35,161 nucleotides of DNA, taken from positions 1 through 35,161 of IMG/VR virus record IMGVR_UViG_3300005732_000010; one strand, written 5' to 3'. The notes below the pieces were generated by a model, which was given only the letters and a program-made list of their open reading frames with translations, did no database searches and was not told the DNA's origin. Within the stretch, counting starts at the first letter, position 1, and each line of letters starts with the position of its first letter. A program made the position numbers and the translations under genes. The DNA is from a virus. Below, piece by piece: positions 16,254-23,211 of this stretch.

Positions 16254-16596
16254 CAAAATATCAGAGTTTGATTCCCCCGACCTTAAAGGAAGTGGTGAAG
16301 AGATGAAGACTAACTTCTTAAAGAAACTACAGGAGGCCCGCACAATCGCGGGTATTCCTTTTTCTATTAACTCAGGATACAGAACAAAACGCCATAATAA
16401 AAGGGTAGGAGGCACTCCTAACAGTTCTCATTTGAAAGGGTTGGCCTGTGATATAGCGTGCAACTCTTCAACAGAGCGTGCTTTGATTATGTCATCTTTG
16501 ATTAAAGTAGGATTCAAAAGAATAGGGATAGGTTCAACGTTTATTCATGTAGACTTAGACCTAGACAAGCCACAGAATGTAATTTGGATTTATTGA
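16237..16596 (+). CDS. Endolysin, M15-family peptidase (D,D-carboxypeptidase-like)
   Basis: 119 residues from ATG at 16237; a TTG one codon earlier is less likely. The fold is that of the short M15 peptidases: SGYRTKRHNKRVGG at about 46-59, the zinc-ligand motif SSHLKGLACDI with His65 and Asp72, and FIHVDLD with His104 and Asp106. These enzymes cut peptide cross-links of peptidoglycan, here for host lysis or DNA entry. There is no signal peptide, so export would need the holin. A phosphoesterase and holin-like gene follow, consistent with a lysis block. Confidence 0.88.
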   Translation: MELTNFKISEFDSPDLKGSGEEMKTNFLKKLQEARTIAGIPFSINSGYRTKRHNKRVGGTPNSSHLKGLACDIACNSSTERALIMSSLIKVGFKRIGIGSTFIHVDLDLDKPQNVIWIY

Positions 16597-16597
16597 T

Positions 16598-16732
16598 ATG
16601 AAAGATTTTTTTTACACTTCATTTAGGTTATGCAGCAAGAGAGGTCTTAAAATGTTATCCGACCCTAAATGGTCAAACACAACTATAACCCTATTGAGGG
16701 CCAATAAGGGTTGGGATGAGATAAAATATTAA
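16598..16732 (+). CDS. Hypothetical 44-residue protein
   Basis: ATG at 16598 lies one base after the endolysin stop; TAA at 16730-16732. The sequence begins MKDFFYTSFRLCSKRG and ends RANKGWDEIKY, basic and without hydrophobic segments. The tight spacing in a dense operon supports a real gene; function unknown. Confidence 0.5.
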   Translation: MKDFFYTSFRLCSKRGLKMLSDPKWSNTTITLLRANKGWDEIKY

Positions 16733-16733
16733 C

Positions 16734-16829
16734 ATGAAGCAAGGCAGACGAATGTTTTGGGATGTAGAGACAAGCCACAAAACGTATTCTGGCTATACTA
16801 AAAAACAAAACAATGATAAAGCAAATTAG
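16734..16829 (+). CDS. Possible 31-residue peptide
   Basis: A short frame from ATG at 16734 to TAG at 16829, starting MKQGRRMFWDVE and Lys/Asn-rich at the end, overlapping the phosphoesterase start by 17 bases. It fills an otherwise empty 80-base gap. It may be only leader sequence. Confidence 0.3.
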   Translation: MKQGRRMFWDVETSHKTYSGYTKKQNNDKAN

Positions 16830-17658
16830 TAGAAATGTTCACACGCTAGAAAAGAAGCTAAAGAACAAAGAAGAGTTTCACACCCTTCAGATTTCAGACG
16901 TACACTGGGATTCGCATAAATGTGATAGAGAACTATTAACTAAGCATCTTAAAGAAGCTGAAAAGAAAAAGGCTCTAGTGTTTATCAATGGTGACTTGTT
17001 CGACGTTATGGGTATAAAGACAGACCCTCGTTCTACTTACTCAGATATCAGACCTGAGTTCCAAGTAACCAATTACTTAGACGTAGTGATAAACGGGTGC
17101 GCGGAATATCTTTCGCAGTTCAAAGTCACTTACTTTATAGGAAGGGGAAACCACGAAACAAACATTCATAAAAGACAGGGTACAGACCCTATCGATAGAG
17201 TGGTACAGTTACTTAAATTTATGGGTGTAGATGCTCACCAAGGCGGTTACTCTGGATGGATGGTCTATAAAATGCAGACGGGGAACAATAGAGCTAGTTT
17301 TAAGCATCACTATCACCACGGTTACGGAGGCAACGCACCCCGTTCTAAAGGTGTTTTGAAGGTAGATTTGAATATGATGTCAAATCCAGATGCGGATATA
17401 ATCACACGAGGGCATGACCACAACAAGTGGCACGTTCCAGTTAATGTTAAAAGGCTTTCGCCTCGTTACACTTTAGAACCTAAAACAGTACACAACCTTC
17501 AGACGGGTTCTTACAAAATGTTAGGTGATGGTTTCGGAGGATGGGCAACTGAGAAGGGATTTAACGAGCCTCGTTTAGGGGGTTGGTGGGTGTCTTTCAA
17601 AGGTGCTAAGTCAGGAGGTAAATGTAGGTGGTCAGTAAACGTAAAAGAAGCAGTATGA
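16813..17658 (+). CDS. Calcineurin-like metallophosphoesterase
   Basis: 281 residues with the full metallophosphoesterase set in order: DVH at 29-31, GD at 60-61, GNHE at 112-115, a His-rich HHYHHGYGG near 165-173, and GHDH at 200-203. These residues bind two metal ions. Substrate cannot be told from sequence; phage members may act on nucleic acids, nucleotides or phosphodiesters. The rest is Gly/Trp/Lys-rich. It overlaps the next gene by 4 bases (ATGA). Confidence 0.85.
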   Translation: MIKQISRNVHTLEKKLKNKEEFHTLQISDVHWDSHKCDRELLTKHLKEAEKKKALVFINGDLFDVMGIKTDPRSTYSDIRPEFQVTNYLDVVINGCAEYLSQFKVTYFIGRGNHETNIHKRQGTDPIDRVVQLLKFMGVDAHQGGYSGWMVYKMQTGNNRASFKHHYHHGYGGNAPRSKGVLKVDLNMMSNPDADIITRGHDHNKWHVPVNVKRLSPRYTLEPKTVHNLQTGSYKMLGDGFGGWATEKGFNEPRLGGWWVSFKGAKSGGKCRWSVNVKEAV

Positions 17659-17831
17659 AATACCCAATAACAATATTAGAGAACCATAAGCGCATCATGC
17701 GTCAAATGGAGGCTGAGTTAAAATCCAAAGGAAACTATCCACAAGAAGAGATAGACAAAGTGAATGAGTTGATGGATATGGTTGATGAAGCTATAAATAT
17801 TCTGAAAGGTGAAGAAGTTAAAGGAGACTAA
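17655..17831 (+). CDS. Small coiled-coil protein
   Basis: 58 residues from ATG at 17655, which overlaps the previous stop as ATGA; an upstream in-frame start at 17628 would lie within the phosphoesterase. Residues about 8-55 form an amphipathic Glu/Lys helix (HKRIMRQMEAELKSKG, VNELMDMVDEAINIL). Unknown role beside the holin-like gene. Confidence 0.6.
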   Translation: MKYPITILENHKRIMRQMEAELKSKGNYPQEEIDKVNELMDMVDEAINILKGEEVKGD

Positions 17832-18288
17832 AGTAGGAACATGGCTTAAAGACAAAGCCCCTAAAGTATTAGATATAGTTTCAGACCTTACAGGCATTGA
17901 AGCGTTAGACCGTGTAGGTGATTTAATCAAAGGTGAATCTATGTCGTTACAAGACAAGCTAGAGTTCGAACGTCTATTGTCAGATGAACGTATGGAAGTA
18001 ATGCGGTTAGAGGTAGAGCGAATAAAGAACGCACAAGATAGAGAAGTAGGAGTGGTTCAAGCAACTGGAAAGCCCGACTATTTCCAATGGGCTGTAGGTG
18101 GTGTTGGTTTAGGTATCTTTTCAATAATAGTAGTAAACGGGTTGTTCTACGATATTGTTAACGAAAAAGTATATTTTCACCTTTTAGGTATTGTAGAGGG
18201 GATTGTTTTAGGTATATTTGGGTACTATTTCGGCTCAAGCCTTGGGAGTAAGAATAAAGATAACCACCTTAAAAATATATTCAAATGA
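17809..18288 (+). CDS. Holin-like two-TM membrane protein
   Basis: 159 residues from GTG at 17809. An amphipathic helical N-terminal half is followed by two hydrophobic segments at about 93-113 (WAVGGVGLGIFSIIVVNGLF) and 122-145 (HLLGIVEGIVLGIFGYYFGSSLG), then a basic tail. Size, topology and position two genes after the endolysin fit a holin that releases the endolysin across the inner membrane. No holin family can be named with certainty. Confidence 0.6.
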   Translation: MKKLKETKVGTWLKDKAPKVLDIVSDLTGIEALDRVGDLIKGESMSLQDKLEFERLLSDERMEVMRLEVERIKNAQDREVGVVQATGKPDYFQWAVGGVGLGIFSIIVVNGLFYDIVNEKVYFHLLGIVEGIVLGIFGYYFGSSLGSKNKDNHLKNIFK

Positions 18289-18527
18289 AATTCACATCGT
18301 TACAGCTAGGTTTTCTAGCAAAGCATTTCCCTCAGTTCGCTGAAGAGGTATTAACCATTGAGCAATGGGCTAATATTGCTGATATTGTTAAAGAGTTTAT
18401 TGGTTTGGGAGACCCTTACGACCAAGAGTTAGTTGTAGAGGCTGTTAAGTTTGTCACCACTAAAGTACCTTCAGACAAAAGCCTTGATTACTTTGTATCA
18501 AAGGTTATCTATTGGGAAACTAAGTAG
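18285..18527 (+). CDS. Hypothetical protein of lysis region
   Basis: 80 residues, acidic and helical (FLAKHFPQFAEEVL, DIVKEFIGLGDPY, YFVSKVIYWETK), coupled to the holin-like gene by an ATGA overlap. It is the last gene before a terminator. No known family recognised. Confidence 0.6.
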   Translation: MKFTSLQLGFLAKHFPQFAEEVLTIEQWANIADIVKEFIGLGDPYDQELVVEAVKFVTTKVPSDKSLDYFVSKVIYWETK

Positions 18528-18570
18528 TTCTAGTAGCGTCTCACAGGCGCATTCATTTTTGTTTTGTTTG

Positions 18571-18596
18571 AAGCCTCCAGCGATGGGGGCTTTTTT
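18571..18596 (+). terminator. Terminator after lysis operon
   Basis: AAGCCTCC (18571-18578) pairs with GGGGGCTT (18585-18592) with one G-T wobble around loop AGCGAT, followed by TTTTTT. Confidence 0.85.
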
Positions 18597-18613
18597 CTTT
18601 CAAGAAAAAGTGT

Positions 18614-18621
18614 TACCTTCG
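18614..18621 (+). promoter_or_regulatory. Possible promoter -7 element for 18645 gene
   Basis: TACCTTCG fits TAnnTTTG at seven of eight informative or free positions and lies directly downstream of a terminator and 23 bases before an ATG with an A-rich leader (AAACAACAAAAT). The -33 region is only T-rich. Confidence 0.5.
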
Positions 18622-18644
18622 TCGAAACTATAAAACAACAAAAT

Positions 18645-18845
18645 ATGTTTGAAAAAACACAACCTACAGAGATGCATGGAGAGGTAGAAGATTTCTACAA
18701 TTTCCTTCTCGGTTTAGCGCTAGAGGAACAAAACCAAGCGATAATGTACTTAAGAGAAAAGCTATGTAATAGCAGGGCAGGAAAAATAGAAACTCTACAA
18801 AAAGAAATAGAACACACTAGAGAATCGATAGAAAGACTTACTTAG
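18645..18845 (+). CDS. Small helical protein, own transcription unit
   Basis: 66 residues from ATG at 18645; the longer frame back to 18564 would run through the preceding terminator and promoter. Mostly helical: EVEDFYNFLLGLALEEQNQAI, then a C-terminal coiled coil (KIETLQKEIEHTRESIERL). It has its own promoter-like element and a clear terminator right after the stop, the organisation of a separate early or accessory gene. Function unknown. Confidence 0.65.
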   Translation: MFEKTQPTEMHGEVEDFYNFLLGLALEEQNQAIMYLREKLCNSRAGKIETLQKEIEHTRESIERLT

Positions 18846-18847
18846 AG

Positions 18848-18869
18848 AAAGCCCTACGGGGCTTTTTTC
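18848..18869 (+). terminator. Terminator after 18645 gene
   Basis: AAAGCCC (18848-18854) pairs perfectly with GGGCTTT (18859-18865) around loop TACG, followed by a T-rich run. Confidence 0.9.
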
Positions 18870-18885
18870 TTTTTCTGTTAATAAG

Positions 18886-18917
18886 TTTGCAATAATGAAA
18901 CTTTATTCTAATCTTTG
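18886..18917 (+). promoter_or_regulatory. Bacteroidetes-type promoter for the replication region
   Basis: TTTG (18886-18889), a 20-base spacer and AATCTTTG (18910-18917, one mismatch to TAnnTTTG) lie 23 bases before the ATG at 18940. The leader is A/C-rich (ACACAAAACAAAAACAC), typical of Bacteroidetes initiation. Confidence 0.7.
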
Positions 18918-18939
18918 CGTAACACAAAACAAAAACACT

Positions 18940-19143
18940 ATGAACACATTTCACAATTATGTAAGCGCACTACGTTCTATATCTAAGAATGTAAAGGCTA
19001 GAAAAGTAGGAAGTCAAAACGAAGTAGGTATTCTATGGCGATTTGCCAATAACGAATCGTTAGAGTTAATCTATGACACTATAGGAGACTTCAACATCTA
19101 CCCAATGGGAAAACATTTATTCATATATAAATCAATCAAATGA
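18940..19143 (+). CDS. Hypothetical small protein, first gene of early operon
   Basis: 67 residues from ATG at 18940; the in-frame ATG at 18895 lies inside the promoter and is rejected. The sequence (NTFHNYVSALRSISKNVKA, LWRFANNESLELIYDTIGDF) suggests a small basic alpha/beta protein. It opens the operon that runs through the replication genes and overlaps the next start (ATGA). Confidence 0.65.
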   Translation: MNTFHNYVSALRSISKNVKARKVGSQNEVGILWRFANNESLELIYDTIGDFNIYPMGKHLFIYKSIK

Positions 19144-19340
19144 AACACAAAGTAAAATCAGAACCAACAATTAAATTGGAGTTAACGCTAGAGGAGTTCG
19201 AGCATCTTTACAGCGCAAGCTGTGTTGAAGTACCTGAACACAAACAACTCCACAAAAAATTGGTTGAAAAACCATTTAACCAAAAACTAGCTGAAAATCT
19301 AGCGGAGGAACTAGAAGAAATTCACAAATCAATAAAATAA
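19140..19340 (+). CDS. Hypothetical acidic helical protein
   Basis: 66 residues, starting MKHKVKSEPTIKLELTLEEF and ending in a Glu/Lys helix. Coupled to the upstream gene by ATGA. No family recognised. Confidence 0.6.
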   Translation: MKHKVKSEPTIKLELTLEEFEHLYSASCVEVPEHKQLHKKLVEKPFNQKLAENLAEELEEIHKSIK

Positions 19341-19343
19341 ACC

Positions 19344-19592
19344 ATGAAGTTAAAATTAGGAGTAGTTGCCAGAGACAAGGCGACAGGATTTGAAGGCACT
19401 GTTATGGGCCATGCAAAATATCTTACAGGGTGTGACCAGTATTGCCTACAGCCAAAAGTCGAAAAGTCAGGAGAGTTGCCAAGTTCACACTGGTTTGACG
19501 AGGGCCGACTAGAGGTAGTGAAGAAAGGTATTAAAAAAGAAGAAGTTAAAGGAGCTAAAAACGGGTGTGACATTGCACCACCGAAAAAATAA
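19344..19592 (+). CDS. Conserved phage protein with small beta-barrel N terminus
   Basis: 82 residues. The N-terminal segment GVVARDKATGFEGTVMGHA followed by YLTGCDQYCLQPKV and SSHWFDEGRLEVV is a pattern I recall from many phage genomes, probably an SH3/KOW-like barrel. The C-terminal 25 residues are Lys-rich. Biochemical role not established. Confidence 0.65.
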   Translation: MKLKLGVVARDKATGFEGTVMGHAKYLTGCDQYCLQPKVEKSGELPSSHWFDEGRLEVVKKGIKKEEVKGAKNGCDIAPPKK

Positions 19593-19595
19593 ACC

Positions 19596-20015
19596 ATGAA
19601 AAAATTAATCAAACAAATTCAAAGCAACGGAGACTTTGACACACAACACGGAAAACTATACTCTTTTGAGTACATCTTTGAAGACGGTTATTCTGGGTTC
19701 TGTAACCATAAAACACCACAGTCACCTTTTCAAACAGGACAGGAGGTTTTTGTAACTGACAATGGCAAGTCTCCAAGAGGTGACCAAAAGATTAAGGTAA
19801 ACAAGGAAGACCAAAGCCAATATAGTGCCCAAAATTCAACTCAAAACAATTCCGTGAAGGATGAGTCCACTCAAGACCAGATAATGCGTCAGACGTGCTT
19901 AAAATGCGCTAGTCATTTCTACAGTCAAAAAACAGTTAGTGAGAACGACGTAGTGTATACTGCTCAACGTTGGTTTGAATGGATTAAATCTGGAAACGTA
20001 ACACCTAAATCTTAA
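19596..20015 (+). CDS. Candidate OB-fold single-strand-binding-like protein
   Basis: 139 residues in three parts: an N-terminal beta domain (DTQHGKLYSFEYIFEDGYSG, then FQTGQEVFVTDNG) resembling an OB fold, a Gln/Ser/Asn-rich linker at about 70-92, and a C-terminal helix pair (QIMRQTCLKCASHFYS, VVYTAQRWFEWI). This layout recurs in phage early regions and suggests a ssDNA-binding or recombination accessory protein. It does not end in the acidic SSB tail; such a tail is found on the helicase-like protein at 21930 instead. Moderate confidence. Confidence 0.5.
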   Translation: MKKLIKQIQSNGDFDTQHGKLYSFEYIFEDGYSGFCNHKTPQSPFQTGQEVFVTDNGKSPRGDQKIKVNKEDQSQYSAQNSTQNNSVKDESTQDQIMRQTCLKCASHFYSQKTVSENDVVYTAQRWFEWIKSGNVTPKS

Positions 20016-20018
20016 GAC

Positions 20019-20210
20019 ATGACTGTAGAAGAGGCTAACGAACTAGCACTACAAACAGCAGACGCAATGAAAAAAGCGGCTGATTTACTCAACAAGTTTC
20101 ATGATGAAGCCCCACAAGGATGGGAACAATCAGGTACGCCAGAAACTCAAAAGGCAGGTGTTGCCTTTGTAGAGGCGTTAGATGAACTACAAAACGCTAT
20201 ATTCGAATGA
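20019..20210 (+). CDS. Hypothetical acidic helical protein
   Basis: 63 residues, Ala/Glu/Leu-rich and predicted mainly helical (EEANELALQTADAMKKAADL). Starts 3 bases after the previous stop and overlaps the DnaA-like gene by 4 bases (ATGA). Unknown function. Confidence 0.6.
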   Translation: MTVEEANELALQTADAMKKAADLLNKFHDEAPQGWEQSGTPETQKAGVAFVEALDELQNAIFE

Positions 20211-20539
20211 ACATAAATCCAGTAGCATACGCAGGCATTACCGACTTTTCAGTAATGAGGGACTACGGTTACGATTCTTTAATGGATAAGGCTGTAGACC
20301 ACTTCAAATTAACTAGAGAAGTTTTAGCGGGTAAATGTCGAAAGCGAAACATAGTAGAAGCTAGACAGGTTATCATGTGGGTTCTAATGGAGAAGCTACG
20401 ATTCAGCTCTTGCGAGGTGGGTAGGTTAATGGATAAAAACCACGCGACCGTATTACACGCTAAGAAGAAAGTGAATAATCTAATAGACGTAGAAAAAGGT
20501 TATAAAGAATACGTCTATAGCTTTGTAACTACGCTGTAG
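20207..20539 (+). CDS. Stand-alone DnaA domain IV-like DNA-binding protein
   Basis: 110 residues. Residues 45-90 match the DnaA box-binding domain: KRNIVEARQVIMWVLMEKL forms the first helices, FSSCEVGRLM the helix-turn-helix, and DKNHATVLHAKKKV (76-89) the DnaA signature. There is no AAA+ ATPase or domain I, so it cannot melt an origin alone. It may mark the phage origin, recruit or compete with host DnaA, or act as a regulator. It opens the replication block, and a perfect promoter for the adjacent RNA element overlaps its last codons. Confidence 0.8.
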   Translation: MNINPVAYAGITDFSVMRDYGYDSLMDKAVDHFKLTREVLAGKCRKRNIVEARQVIMWVLMEKLRFSSCEVGRLMDKNHATVLHAKKKVNNLIDVEKGYKEYVYSFVTTL

Positions 20540-20552
20540 TTTATTATATTTG
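20522..20552 (+). promoter_or_regulatory. Perfect Bacteroidetes-type promoter
   Basis: TTTG (20522-20525), a 19-base spacer and TATATTTG (20545-20552). The -33 element lies inside the final codons of the DnaA-like gene. Transcription would begin near 20558, immediately before the structured RNA. Confidence 0.88.
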
Positions 20553-20557
20553 TAGAG

Positions 20558-20639
20558 CATTGTCGGAGGTGCATTAAAGAATTGGTTAACGAACCATTAA
20601 ACCCTTGTAGGTCACTCCGACGACTTGCAGGGGTTTTTT
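20558..20639 (+). ncRNA. Structured leader or small RNA with competing hairpins
   Basis: About 82 bases between a perfect promoter and a T-run. Stem 1: GTCGGAGGTG (20562-20571) with CACTCCGAC (20613-20621), nine pairs with one bulged G. Inner hairpin: TGGTT (20583-20587) with AACCA (20592-20596). Stem 2: CCCTTGTAGG (20602-20611) with CTTGCAGGGG (20624-20633), ten pairs with three wobbles, followed by TTTTTT. Stem 1's 3' arm lies in the loop of stem 2; with only 2 bases joining the two 3' arms the stems probably exclude each other. That is the logic of an attenuator for the 20653 operon, or of a terminated small RNA. No known RNA family recognised. Confidence 0.65.
20602..20639 (+). terminator. 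Terminator arm of the 20558 RNA
   Basis: CCCTTGTAGG (20602-20611) and CTTGCAGGGG (20624-20633) followed by six T (20634-20639), 13 bases before the next ATG. May be conditional, see the RNA entry. Confidence 0.75.
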
Positions 20640-20652
20640 AATACAATAGATT

Positions 20653-21051
20653 ATGAATAAGGAAGAACTTGTAAAACACTTTGACACTAAGACCAGTTGG
20701 AACAGCAAGGAGTTGAAGTGTTTAGTTTCAGCCATGAAAAAGGAAGCGATTTCTGTTTCTCATTTTAAGGAGGGAGATGTTATAAGAAGGTCTGTAATGG
20801 GTCACCCCCAATTGATTTATAAGATAAACGATAGAGGTATCTTTTCATTTATGCTTACTTCAGATGAATCAATGGGTGTAACTTATTTCGAATCGCGGTT
20901 TTCAGACCGTAAATCTTATGTGACGCCTTGCATATTAAAGCTGGAAGCGGACGAACTGACGCTCAATCAATACTGGTATTCTATATCTAAGAAGGAACTG
21001 AAAAGGGTTAAGTCTCAAGTAGTTGAATACGTTAAAAGTGAATTACTATGA
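20653..21051 (+). CDS. Hypothetical protein of replication operon
   Basis: 132 residues, basic, with an N-terminal helical part (NKEELVKHFDTKTSWNSKEL) and a central beta region (EGDVIRRSVMGHPQLIYKI). It is the first gene behind the attenuator-like RNA and overlaps the replication gene by 4 bases (ATGA). No family recognised. Confidence 0.65.
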   Translation: MNKEELVKHFDTKTSWNSKELKCLVSAMKKEAISVSHFKEGDVIRRSVMGHPQLIYKINDRGIFSFMLTSDESMGVTYFESRFSDRKSYVTPCILKLEADELTLNQYWYSISKKELKRVKSQVVEYVKSELL

Positions 21052-21770
21052 ACCATTCATTTAACATAGAAGACGCAAAGACCTACGGGGTAAACTGCGC
21101 TGTTATCTTAGAGAACATTAGATTCTGGGTAGCAAAGAATAAAGCCAACGATAAGCACAACTACGACGGCAAGTATTGGACGTACAATTCAATCAAAGCA
21201 TTTCACGAACTGTTTCCGTATTTAACGGAGAAGCAAATTAGGACTGCCCTAGATAAACTTGTAGAGGCTGGAATAGTCCAAAAAGGTAACTATAATGAGA
21301 ATCCTTACGACCGTACTTCTTGGTATTCTACGGAGGTAAAATCCACTAGGCAAGATAGCAAAAAGGATTTGACTTTAGAAGAAACTCCATTTGACCGTGA
21401 GGGCGAATCATATAAGGTAACAGATATAAACACAGATATAAACCATATTAAAGAAGAGAATTTTCTTCATAAACAACTTGAAAGTAACACAACTACAAAG
21501 AATCTACGCGCGCCCGAATGGATGAACCAAATACCACTAGACGGAGATAACAGTTGGAGATACATCCATAGGCAAGTGAAAGGCAACAATCCAGACGCCT
21601 CGCTTGCAGAGTTAAAAAATAAGTGTACCTTGTTCACGGAACAGGAGAAAGGAACATCAACTACTCACGAATGGACTAGGCACTTTATAAACTGGTGTAA
21701 GTACCAGAAGTTTCAAAAACCGAAAGAAAGTAATTTACCAAGCGCGAGCAAATCAGACTGGAACAGATGA
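21048..21770 (+). CDS. Winged-helix replication protein (replisome organiser-like)
   Basis: 240 residues. Residues about 1-85 resemble the winged-helix N terminus of phage replication initiators of the DnaD/replisome-organiser type: VNCAVILENIRFWVAKNK, then WTYNSIKAFHELFPYLTEKQIRTALDKLVEAG with a recognition helix and YDRTSWYS wing. A polar linker follows, then a helical C-terminal part (WRYIHRQVKGNNPDASLAEL, WTRHFINWCKYQKF) that could contact the helicase. The helicase-like ATPase lies two genes downstream. The assignment is by pattern and context. Confidence 0.65.
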   Translation: MNHSFNIEDAKTYGVNCAVILENIRFWVAKNKANDKHNYDGKYWTYNSIKAFHELFPYLTEKQIRTALDKLVEAGIVQKGNYNENPYDRTSWYSTEVKSTRQDSKKDLTLEETPFDREGESYKVTDINTDINHIKEENFLHKQLESNTTTKNLRAPEWMNQIPLDGDNSWRYIHRQVKGNNPDASLAELKNKCTLFTEQEKGTSTTHEWTRHFINWCKYQKFQKPKESNLPSASKSDWNR

Positions 21771-21937
21771 AGTATACACAAAAAGAATTATTAGAAAAGC
21801 TCAACGAATTAAACTCTAGGTTAGACCTAAAAAAGAGAGAGCGTCTTGCATTATCGAGAGATATAACATCCTTGAAAAAGCAAATTATTTATTGGGAGCA
21901 AATGAGTGAACACCAAACACGCATAGACTTTGATTAA
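21767..21937 (+). CDS. Small coiled-coil protein between initiator and helicase
   Basis: 56 residues, ATG at 21767 overlapping the previous stop (ATGA), TAA at 21935-21937. Leu/Lys/Glu heptads (QKELLEKLNELNSRLDLKKR, ITSLKKQIIYWEQM) indicate a coiled coil along most of its length. Its place between the initiator and helicase-like genes suggests a loader or adaptor, which is inference. The helicase start overlaps it by 8 bases. Confidence 0.6.
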   Translation: MKYTQKELLEKLNELNSRLDLKKRERLALSRDITSLKKQIIYWEQMSEHQTRIDFD

Positions 21938-22949
21938 ATCACTAACAGACCCAGACGTTAAAAGGCGGTTAGACCACATGCACAAATACGGTGTAGATGG
22001 TGGAGACTGGCACGGCTTGAACATAGATTGTAACTGGAGAAAGAAATCAACCCTTTACATTTATGGCCCAGACCACTCAGGTAAGTCAAGACTATTCTTC
22101 TTTACTGCTTTATGTATGGCCGAAAAACACGGATGGAGGTTTTTAATCTACTCACCCGAAACAGGAGACTCAGCAGACATTTACGCCATGATAACCACTA
22201 TCTACTGTGGAACGAATAACTACATAGAGGGTAAATTCGGGATATCAAAAGAAGACCGAAAAGAAGCAGAGAAGTTTATACGTAAGCACTTTAGAACCGT
22301 GGAGTATTTCAGAGGTATAACGATGGACGATATCTACGAAGAGGCGAACAAGCTGAATAACGGATATCCAAACGAAGATGGCACGAAAGAAAAACCTTGG
22401 AAGGTAGACTGTTTATGTGTTGACCCTTTTAACGCTGTGAAGCATGATGTGGATTCAACACCAAGGGATATTTACTTAGGTGACTTTCTTTTAGACTTTG
22501 ACCAAGACGCTACGAAGAACGATAGGTTGAATGTATTGATAGTCCATCCAGCTTCGCAAGAGTTAGAAACTCAGGAGATAGACGGCAAGAAAGTAAGGTT
22601 CTACGGAGTGGCGGACAAAAGGAATATCATGTGGGGTCAAGAGTGGAGCAGAAAAGGTAAAAACTTATGGAGCGTTTGGAGACCTACTAAAAAGGATTTG
22701 AGAGACGAAAACGGGCAACCGTACCCCGATGGATATTTGTTAGTTGACGTTCAAAAGCGTAAACCAGATGCAGTAGGAAACATAGGACAATATCCCGTCT
22801 ATTTTAATTGGATGACTCAAAGGTATTATAATGATTCTAACTTAACAGACTGCCCGTTGAAAGGAATTACAACCGTTGTACAACCAGTTCAAGAAAAAAG
22901 TGTATCTTTAGATTCAAATAAAAACTTCTTAGATGAAGTACCATTTTAA
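21930..22949 (+). CDS. RecA-fold replicative helicase-like ATPase with SSB-like C-tail
   Basis: 339 residues from a TTG start overlapping the upstream stop. Walker A is GPDHSGKS at 46-53, Walker B lies at about 161-166 (CLCVDPF), and VLIVHPA at 202-208 carries the sensor-type His, the arrangement of DnaB/RepA-type RecA-fold helicases. There is no primase or zinc domain. The polar C-terminal tail ends in FLDEVPF, resembling the acidic DDIPF tip of SSB proteins that docks replication and repair partners. Probably the replicative helicase of this polymerase-less phage; a recombination ATPase is the alternative. Confidence 0.75.
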   Translation: MIKSLTDPDVKRRLDHMHKYGVDGGDWHGLNIDCNWRKKSTLYIYGPDHSGKSRLFFFTALCMAEKHGWRFLIYSPETGDSADIYAMITTIYCGTNNYIEGKFGISKEDRKEAEKFIRKHFRTVEYFRGITMDDIYEEANKLNNGYPNEDGTKEKPWKVDCLCVDPFNAVKHDVDSTPRDIYLGDFLLDFDQDATKNDRLNVLIVHPASQELETQEIDGKKVRFYGVADKRNIMWGQEWSRKGKNLWSVWRPTKKDLRDENGQPYPDGYLLVDVQKRKPDAVGNIGQYPVYFNWMTQRYYNDSNLTDCPLKGITTVVQPVQEKSVSLDSNKNFLDEVPF

Positions 22950-22960
22950 TAAATAGAAAT

Positions 22961-23167
22961 ATGAAATTTACATTTGGAAAACATAAAGGCAAAGAACTTG
23001 AAGAGGTGGCCGCTGAATACCCAAGCTACATATTTTGGATGAGAGAAAATAATGTAATGGAAATACCTGAGCATATTATGGAACTAGCAAGTGAAAGTCA
23101 AAGATTAGACTTACCTGAGCCTGACTTTGAAATGATACACGGTGATGATTGGGGTGACCGTGACTAA
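22961..23167 (+). CDS. ExoX C-terminal-like domain protein
   Basis: 68 residues. FTFGKHKGKELEEVAAEYPSY at 3-23 followed by IFWMREN is the motif of the small domain found at the C terminus of exodeoxyribonuclease X-like proteins and as a stand-alone phage protein. No nuclease residues are present, so it is probably a nucleic-acid-binding accessory. The C terminus is acidic (DDWGDRD). Confidence 0.7.
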   Translation: MKFTFGKHKGKELEEVAAEYPSYIFWMRENNVMEIPEHIMELASESQRLDLPEPDFEMIHGDDWGDRD

Positions 23168-23211
23168 ATGCACTACAACCCCGAATAAATTTAACTAAGT
23201 TTATTTAACAG

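Noticed and set aside
16734-16829. Firm gene call for a 31-residue peptide
   Set aside because: Kept only at low confidence because it overlaps the phosphoesterase start and shows no recognisable pattern.
18451-18633. Forward frame of 60 codons over the end of the lysis operon
   Set aside because: It overlaps a real gene in another frame and reads through a clear terminator hairpin.
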